This document shows, piece after piece, positions 59,296 to 64,000 of a DNA stretch of 64,000 nucleotides. The DNA is from Nocardia fluminea (lineage in GTDB: Bacteria > Actinomycetota > Actinomycetes > Mycobacteriales > Mycobacteriaceae), in assembly GCF_002846365.1 (NCBI RefSeq), contig NZ_PJMW01000002.1, positions 4,650,001-4,714,000 of the forward strand, written 5' to 3'. The notes under the pieces were generated by a model, which was not told where the DNA came from, did not search any database, and was given only the letters and a program-made list of their open reading frames with translations. Position numbers and translations under genes: made by a program. The stretch's first letter is position 1. Each line of letters begins with the position of its first letter.

Positions 59296-60261
59296 CTACG
59301 GCAGCAGCACTATCGAACCCGTGGTCTTGCGCGCCGCGAGATCGCGCTGGGCCTGGGCCGCGTCGGCCAGCGGATAGGTGGCGCCGATGCGCAGGTTCAG
59401 GGTTCCCGCGGCGATCCAGTCGAAGACATCGGTGGCACGCCACAGGAATTCGATGCGGTCGCGGGTATAGGCGCCGAGCGACGGCCGGGTCAGCCACAGC
59501 GAACCGGCCGGGTTGAGGCGCTGCGGGTCGAAGGGTGGGACCGCGCCGCTGGCCGCGCCGAACAGGGCGAGGGTGCCGCGGATCCGGAGGGCGGCGAGGC
59601 TGGCTTCGAAGGTGCTGGCGCCGACGCCGTCGTAGACCGCGGCGACGCCGATGCCGTCGGTGAGGTCGCGGACGCGGGCGGCCAGGTCGTCGCCGTAGCG
59701 CAGGACCTCGGTGGCGCCGGCCTCCCTGGACAGTTTTTCCTTGGCGTCGGTGGAGACCGTGGTGATGACCCGGGCGCCCTTCGCGACGGCCATCTGAGTG
59801 AGCAGCAGGCCGACACCGCCGGCGCCCGCGTGGACGAGTACCGGGTCGCCCGGTTCGGGGGAGAACACCGATTCGGTCAGGTAGTGGGCGGTCATGCCCT
59901 GCAGGAGGGCAGCGGCCGCGACGGTGGGTTCGACATCGTCGGGCACCTTCACCGCGACGGCTTCGTCGACGGCGACCAGCTCCGCGTAGCTGCCGGGCGC
60001 CGACGCCCAGGCGACGCGGTCGCCGACGGAGAACTCGGTGACATCCGATCCGATCGCCACCACGACGCCCGTGCCCTCGGAGCCGGGAAGATAGGGCGTC
60101 GCCTGCGGATACTGGCCCGTGCGGAAGTAGATGTCGATGTAGTTGACGCCCACGCCCTGGGTCTCGACCAGTAGCTGACCCGGCCCGGCCTGCGGGTCTG
60201 CCACCTCGACGTACCGCAGGACCTCGGGACCACCGTGCTCGGAAACCTGAATCGCGCGCAT
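59296..60261 (-). CDS. qor: NADPH:quinone oxidoreductase
   Basis: A 321-residue zinc-free medium-chain dehydrogenase of the quinone reductase (zeta-crystallin) type. It begins MRAIQVSEHGGPEVLRYVEV, has NYIDIYFRTGQYP near residue 44, the Rossmann motif HAGAGGVGLLLTQMA near residue 147 and YDGVGASTFEASLAAL near residue 215. No structural zinc cysteines are present. The ATG at 60261 follows AAAGGGGAC. M. tuberculosis has qor (Rv1454c) at the same place next to Rv1455, as here. The substrate is probably a quinone or enone. Confidence 0.93.
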   Translation of the reverse strand: MRAIQVSEHGGPEVLRYVEVADPQAGPGQLLVETQGVGVNYIDIYFRTGQYPQATPYLPGSEGTGVVVAIGSDVTEFSVGDRVAWASAPGSYAELVAVDEAVAVKVPDDVEPTVAAAALLQGMTAHYLTESVFSPEPGDPVLVHAGAGGVGLLLTQMAVAKGARVITTVSTDAKEKLSREAGATEVLRYGDDLAARVRDLTDGIGVAAVYDGVGASTFEASLAALRIRGTLALFGAASGAVPPFDPQRLNPAGSLWLTRPSLGAYTRDRIEFLWRATDVFDWIAAGTLNLRIGATYPLADAAQAQRDLAARKTTGSIVLLP

Positions 60262-60324
60262 GAGTCCCCTTTCTACACCCCGTGTTCCGGACCACTCGGG
60301 GCTGGACTGGAAACTACCTGCCGG

Positions 60325-60330
60325 TAAACT
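60325..60330 (+). promoter_or_regulatory. -10 box for leaderless gene at 60338
   Basis: TAAACT ends 7 bases before the ATG at 60338, with no Shine-Dalgarno sequence. Confidence 0.55.
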
Positions 60331-60337
60331 CGCCGCC

Positions 60338-60703
60338 ATGAGTACAACCGCCGCCCCCGAGGCCGTGAAGGTGCCGGCCGAGGTCGAGAAGTCCATCGTG
60401 AAGTTCCTCGCCCAGCACGGTGGTTCGGGAACGGCCGTGCTGCAGTACCTCGGCGAGCAGGGCGTGCGGATCACCCTGGTCGGTGCCGACGGCATCCTCG
60501 GCGACCGGGTGGTCGGCGACATGGCGACCGCGAAGGCGCTCGTGGAGCGGATCGACGGGCTCGCCGAGACCGACGAGTGGGACCGTGAGCTGGGCTCGAT
60601 CGTCACCCCCGTCGCGACACATTGGGCCAGGATGGCCGGCTGGGTCGCCCGTCAGACCAAGTTCCCGAAGGCGCGCAACGCGAAGCTGTTCACAGGCGCC
60701 TGA
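60338..60703 (+). CDS. Conserved actinobacterial protein (Rv1455-like)
   Basis: A 121-residue soluble protein of unknown function found at this position in mycobacteria (Rv1455 by synteny). Main blocks are KSIVKFLAQHGGSGTAVLQY, VRITLVGADGILGDRVVGDM, AKALVERIDGLAETDEWDRE and THWARMAGWVARQTKFPKAR. The pattern of a helix, a short strand pair and C-terminal basic helix does not match a catalytic family I know. The upstream frame from 60260 has no support; ATG 60338 has a -10 box directly before it. A long terminator hairpin follows. Confidence 0.85.
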   Translation: MSTTAAPEAVKVPAEVEKSIVKFLAQHGGSGTAVLQYLGEQGVRITLVGADGILGDRVVGDMATAKALVERIDGLAETDEWDRELGSIVTPVATHWARMAGWVARQTKFPKARNAKLFTGA

Positions 60704-60722
60704 TCTGCGCGTCGAGAAATAC

Positions 60723-60765
60723 CGAAACAGCCCGCGATCGGAGACATCGATCGCGGGCTGTTTCG
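60723..60765. terminator. Bidirectional terminator
   Basis: CGAAACAGCCCGCGATCG (60723-60740) pairs perfectly over 18 bp with CGATCGCGGGCTGTTTCG (60748-60765) across a 7-base loop. The A- and T-rich ends of the arms allow termination in both directions, between the Rv1455-like gene and ctaA. Confidence 0.88.
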
Positions 60766-60775
60766 TCGTGCGGGG

Positions 60776-61747
60776 TCAGCGCACGGAAGCTTGCGTTACC
60801 GCAGGTGCCTCGACCTTTTCGCGTGTGCGCAACGATGCCCACAGCGCGGCGGTCGCCGCGGTGCACGCCGCGGCCCCGCCGACGTGGATGGCCACGAGCG
60901 CGGCGGGCACATCGGTGAAGTACTGCACGACACCCACGAGCCCCTGCGCGAGCACGAGCCCGAGCAGGACGAACAGCCGTGTGCGGATGGCGGGGGTGAT
61001 CCCGACGGCGAAGAGCCCGAACGCGAGCCCGACGAGCAGCGCGAGATACCCGATCATCAACTGGGAATGCAGGTGCACCAGGGTGACGATCTCGACTTCG
61101 AGGCGCTCGACCTGTCGCTCGATGCTCTTGTCACCGGCATGTGGCCCGGCTGCGGTGACCAGCGTGCCCGCGATGAGCACACCCGCGAGCGCCACCCCGG
61201 ACAGCGCGGTGAGCCAGCGCAGGGGAGCGGGCACCTGGACGGTCTCGATGCCGTCGTCGGGTTCGCAGATCTTCGCGTACAGAACGACCGCCAGCCACAC
61301 CATCACCATCGAGACGAGCAGGTGCACGGCCACGGTCCACCACAGCAGGCCGGTGCGCACGGTGATGCCACCGATGATCGCCTGCACCACGGTACCGCCG
61401 GGCATCAGCCAGGCGTAGACGAGGACTTCCTTGCGCCGCCGGGCCCGGATGACGGCCAGCACGATCAGCCCGGCGCACAGCGTCACCGCGAAGGTGAGCA
61501 GCCGGTTGCCGAACTCCACGGTCTGGTGCAGGACGGGTACCTCCGACACCCCGATCGGGGTGAAGCTGCCGGGGAAGCACTGCGGCCAGGTCGGGCAGCC
61601 GAGGCCGGAGGCGGTGACGCGCACGATCGCGCCGGTCACCGAGATTCCCGCTTGGCTCAGGATCACCGCGATGGCGATGAGCCGCTGCACCCGCAGCGAG
61701 GGGAGCGGCAGCCGGTCGACGAGGCCAACGAAGGCGCGATACAGCAC
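60776..61747 (-). CDS. ctaA: Haem A synthase
   Basis: CtaA oxidises the haem O methyl group to the formyl of haem A, acting after CtaB. The 323-residue membrane protein has eight hydrophobic helices with the conserved histidines in VPVLHQTVEFGNRLLTF near residue 70, VAVHLLVSMVMVW near residue 140, LVHLHSQLMIGY near residue 225 and VAIHVGGAAACT near residue 285. The extracellular disulfide pair GCPTWPQC (residues ~50-57) marks the Bacillus-type enzyme. The GTG at 61747 is used. It shares orientation with the ABC genes upstream but is 68 bases away. Confidence 0.94.
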   Translation of the reverse strand: MLYRAFVGLVDRLPLPSLRVQRLIAIAVILSQAGISVTGAIVRVTASGLGCPTWPQCFPGSFTPIGVSEVPVLHQTVEFGNRLLTFAVTLCAGLIVLAVIRARRRKEVLVYAWLMPGGTVVQAIIGGITVRTGLLWWTVAVHLLVSMVMVWLAVVLYAKICEPDDGIETVQVPAPLRWLTALSGVALAGVLIAGTLVTAAGPHAGDKSIERQVERLEVEIVTLVHLHSQLMIGYLALLVGLAFGLFAVGITPAIRTRLFVLLGLVLAQGLVGVVQYFTDVPAALVAIHVGGAAACTAATAALWASLRTREKVEAPAVTQASVR

Positions 61748-61815
61748 GTCAGGAATGGTACCGGCCGGGAATTCGGCGTTGATACCAGGGCTACTACAGT
61801 GCGTCGTTTGTCACG

Positions 61816-62598
61816 TCAGTGGAAGCGGAACAACCGGGTCGCCAACCATCCGCACACCACGCCCCACGCCGCGAGCACCGCCACCCCGAACCAGTCGACC
61901 GACCCTGTCAGGGCCGTGTCCAGCGCGAAAGCGAGAGCCCCGGACGGGATGAGCCGGGCGATCACGGTCAGCGCGGTGGGCAGGGTGTCGCCGACGAGGA
62001 CCAGGCTGGCGATGCCGAGCATGATGAACCACAGGATATTGGCCAGCGCCAGCACGACCTCGGCCTTGAGCGTTCCGCCCAGCAGCAATCCCATCGCCGC
62101 GAAGGTCGCGGTGCCGAGGGCGATCACCAGCGCGCCGAGGGCGAGTCCGCCGATCCCGGGCCGCCAGCCCAGCGCGACCCCGATCGCGCCGAGCAGTATC
62201 GCCTGCAGCACGACAACGATGAGCACGGCCGCGCACTTGCCCGCGATCACGCCCCAGCGGGGCAGCGGTGTCGCGCCGAGTCGTTTGAGGGCGCCGTAGC
62301 GGCGGTCGAAGCCGACCGCGATGGCCTGACCGGTGAACGCGGTCGACATCACCGCCGTCATCATCACCATCGGCACGATCCGGTCGACCCGGTGTTCGCC
62401 CAGGTCGCCGAACGGCAGCAGGGACAGACCGATCAGCAGGGTGATCGGGATGAACATCGTGAGCAGCAGCTGTTCGCCGTTGCGCAACAACAGTTTCAGC
62501 TCGAGTCCGGTCTGCGCGGTGAGCATCGTCGTGCGCGAGGCCGGTCGCGGATCGGGGGTGAAGGTGCCGGGCAGGAAACGGCTGGTGGTCTCGCTCAT
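61816..62598 (-). CDS. ABC-2 type transporter permease
   Basis: A 260-residue membrane protein of the ABC-2 (drug-exporter) family. Six hydrophobic segments are seen, starting LLLTMFIPITLLIGLSLLPF, with the family's MMTAVMSTAFTGQAIAVGFD and RYGALKRLGATPLPRWGVI between helices two and three. ATG 62598 overlaps the stop of the ATPase gene (ATGA). The pair corresponds to Rv1457c/Rv1458c of M. tuberculosis, annotated as an antibiotic-type exporter; position next to mptB suggests a cell-envelope substrate, but the cargo is unknown. Confidence 0.9.
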   Translation of the reverse strand: MSETTSRFLPGTFTPDPRPASRTTMLTAQTGLELKLLLRNGEQLLLTMFIPITLLIGLSLLPFGDLGEHRVDRIVPMVMMTAVMSTAFTGQAIAVGFDRRYGALKRLGATPLPRWGVIAGKCAAVLIVVVLQAILLGAIGVALGWRPGIGGLALGALVIALGTATFAAMGLLLGGTLKAEVVLALANILWFIMLGIASLVLVGDTLPTALTVIARLIPSGALAFALDTALTGSVDWFGVAVLAAWGVVCGWLATRLFRFH

Positions 62599-63527
62599 CC
62601 GCGCAGGTCCCGTCCGGTCAGTTCGAGGAAGACGTCTTCGAGGCGACGCTGGTCGATGCGGATGTCGGTGGCCAGCACGTCCATCCTGGCGCACCAGGCG
62701 GTGAGTGTCGCCAGCACCTGCGGGGTGATCTCACCCTCGAGCAAGTACATCCCCGGTGTGGTCTCGCGTGGCGAGAAACCTTCCGGCAGAGCGGATTTCA
62801 GCAAGGCGATATCGAGTTTCGGTGGGGCGCAGAATCGTAGCTGCCCGGCCGCGCCGTGGGCGGTGACCTCGGCGGGAGTGCCCTGGGCGACGATCCGGCC
62901 GTGATCGATGATGACGAGCTGGTCGGCGAGCTGCTCGGCCTCGTCCATCATGTGGGTGGTGAGCACGACGCTCACGCCGTCGCGGCGTAGGGCGTCGATG
63001 AGTTCCCAGACGATCAGCCGGGCCTGCGCGTCCAGACCCGCGGTGGGTTCGTCGAGGAACACGATCTCGGGCTTGCCGACCAGCGCGCACGCGAGCGCGA
63101 GCCGCTGTTGCTGGCCGCCCGACAGGCGACGATAGGGAGTGCGGCGGTTGTCCCGCAGACCCAGCGTCGACAGCAGCCAATCGGGATCGATGGGGTCGGC
63201 GGAGTAGGACGCCACCAGGTCGAGCATCTCGCCCGCGCGGGCGCCGGGGTAGGCGCCGCCGCCCTGGAGCATCACGCCGATGCGCGGACGCAGTTGCTCG
63301 GAGTCGGCGATCGGGTCGAGACCGAGGACGCGGACCGTGCCCGCGTCCGGGCGCACGAAGCCCTCGCACATCTCGACGGTGGTGGTCTTGCCCGCGCCGT
63401 TGGGTCCGAGCAGCGCGAACACCTGGGCGGGTGCCACGTCGAACCGGAGACCGTCTACCGCTGTGGTCTCGCCGTAGCGCTTGACCACACCGTCGACGCT
63501 AACGGCGGGTCCAGGGCGTGTTGTCAC
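62595..63527 (-). CDS. ABC transporter ATP-binding protein
   Basis: A 310-residue ATPase partner of the permease. It has Walker [16 protein letters not shown] near residue 45, Q-loop [12 protein letters not shown], signature [17 protein letters not shown] near residue 145, Walker [15 protein letters not shown] and the H-loop [15 protein letters not shown], followed by a ~90-residue C-terminal extension typical of DrrA-like ATPases. GTG 63527 overlaps the mptB stop (GTGA), so mptB-ATPase-permease is translationally coupled. A longer frame upstream only overlaps mptB. Confidence 0.93.
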   Translation of the reverse strand: MTTRPGPAVSVDGVVKRYGETTAVDGLRFDVAPAQVFALLGPNGAGKTTTVEMCEGFVRPDAGTVRVLGLDPIADSEQLRPRIGVMLQGGGAYPGARAGEMLDLVASYSADPIDPDWLLSTLGLRDNRRTPYRRLSGGQQQRLALACALVGKPEIVFLDEPTAGLDAQARLIVWELIDALRRDGVSVVLTTHMMDEAEQLADQLVIIDHGRIVAQGTPAEVTAHGAAGQLRFCAPPKLDIALLKSALPEGFSPRETTPGMYLLEGEITPQVLATLTAWCARMDVLATDIRIDQRRLEDVFLELTGRDLRG

Positions 63528-64000
63528 GATGTCACACGGTAAGCCGTGCCCTCCTGTGACGGAGCCGACACCCCCGGCTGTGCCCGCCACGGCAGCGTGT
63601 GCCGGGTGAGCGCGAAGAACAACGCGAAGCACACGACGGCCGCCAGCGCGGCGCCGATGATCTGGAAGACCTGGAATTCCGCACCGCGCGGCATCACCAG
63701 CATGGAGACCACCGCCGAGAACGCGACGGCGGGTACGCGGAACACCGGCTGGGTGGCCCAGGCGGCCAACGGCACGATCGCCCAGAGCAGGTACCAGGGC
63801 TGGACCACCGGGAACAGCAGCACGATCGCCGCGAGTGCCACCCCGAGCGCGCCGACGGGGTGCAGCCGGCCCATGCCGGTGGCGACGAGCATCCGGACCG
63901 TCACGTAGCCCGCGACCACCGCCGCGATGGGCCGGGTGATCGACAGCAGCGCGGTGGTGTGGTCGCCCAGCCCGAGTAGGACGCCGCCGAAACCGGTGAC
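63524..64000 (-). CDS. mptB: Alpha-1,6-mannosyltransferase MptB, C-terminal part
   Basis: The frame is open to the window edge, so only the C-terminal ~158 residues are seen. They contain several membrane helices with VALAAIVLLFPVVQPWYLLW, AAWATQPVFRVPAVAFSAV and a short polar tail ending YRVTS. Sequence style and position (immediately upstream of the Rv1457c/1458c-type ABC genes, as mptB/Rv1459c is) identify the GT-C polyprenyl-phosphomannose-dependent mannosyltransferase that starts the lipomannan backbone in mycolate-containing actinobacteria. Its stop overlaps the ATPase start. Confidence 0.85.
   Translation of the reverse strand, partial: VTGFGGVLLGLGDHTTALLSITRPIAAVVAGYVTVRMLVATGMGRLHPVGALGVALAAIVLLFPVVQPWYLLWAIVPLAAWATQPVFRVPAVAFSAVVSMLVMPRGAEFQVFQIIGAALAAVVCFALFFALTRHTLPWRAQPGVSAPSQEGTAYRVTS

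Overview
This is a GC-rich actinobacterial chromosome segment, most likely Nocardia or a close relative. The evidence is the many GTG starts, the strong codon bias, the actinobacterial IHF (mihF), whiA, sigF/rsbW and mptB genes, and a gene order that follows the Mycobacterium tuberculosis Rv1384-Rv1459c neighbourhood: carB-pyrF-mihF-gmk-rpoZ-coaBC-metK-priA, def/fmt/rsmB/rpe, the rib genes, uvrC-rapZ-yvcK-whiA, gap-pgk-tpiA-secG, tkt-tal-zwf-opcA-pgl, ctaB-qor-ctaA-ABC-mptB. The genus call is inference from gene content and remembered synteny; no alignment was run.

Layout. 1-8.5 kb: end of pyrimidine synthesis, nucleoid protein, guanylate kinase, omega subunit, CoA and SAM synthesis, PriA. 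1.4-2.3 kb holds two N-terminally truncated gene remnants facing each other. 8.6-14.1 kb: an accessory block of regulators and small enzymes (NmrA/TetR pair, SnoaL-like protein, HD-LuxR regulator, PadR regulator, secreted lipase). 14.1-17.8 kb: def-fmt-rsmB, with a long repeat-bearing N-terminal extension on RsmB. 17.9-20.8 kb: YjbR protein, sigF with rsbW, rpe, a conserved unknown. 21.3-24.4 kb: riboflavin genes ribE, ribBA and ribH and a PH-domain protein; ribBA is preceded by a long two-tier inverted repeat that looks like a structured RNA leader. 24.5-28.7 kb: gamma-glutamyltransferase lipoprotein, HAD hydrolase, a 7-bp tandem repeat and two paralogous small membrane proteins. 28.9-34.0 kb: uvrC, rapZ, yvcK, whiA. 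34.2-37.2 kb: lower glycolysis. 37.3-40.8 kb: META lipoprotein, MmpS-like protein, MFS exporter, secG. 40.8-47.6 kb: an orphan fused E1 alpha/beta dehydrogenase, then a translationally coupled alpha/beta-hydrolase plus two exporter-fold ABC half-transporters. 47.6-48.8 kb: a small lower-GC island with gene remnants and a small unknown protein. 48.8-55.4 kb: the pentose-phosphate operon. 55.8-64 kb: haem O and haem A synthases flanking a monooxygenase/TetR pair, quinone oxidoreductase and a small conserved protein, then an ABC exporter coupled to mptB, which runs off the window.

Working together: the window is mainly core metabolism (nucleotides, SAM, CoA, riboflavin, glycolysis, pentose phosphate, haem A) with translation and repair genes. 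Accessory regulators and transporters sit between conserved blocks. At least seven genes have a TANNNT -10 box only 6-8 nt before the start codon, indicating leaderless mRNAs. Several divergent regulator/target pairs carry clear palindromic operators. I found no tRNA, rRNA, CRISPR array or intact insertion sequence. The strongest candidates for undescribed biology are the ribBA leader, the paired palindromes and competing hairpins upstream of metK, and the remnant island at 47.6-48.8 kb.
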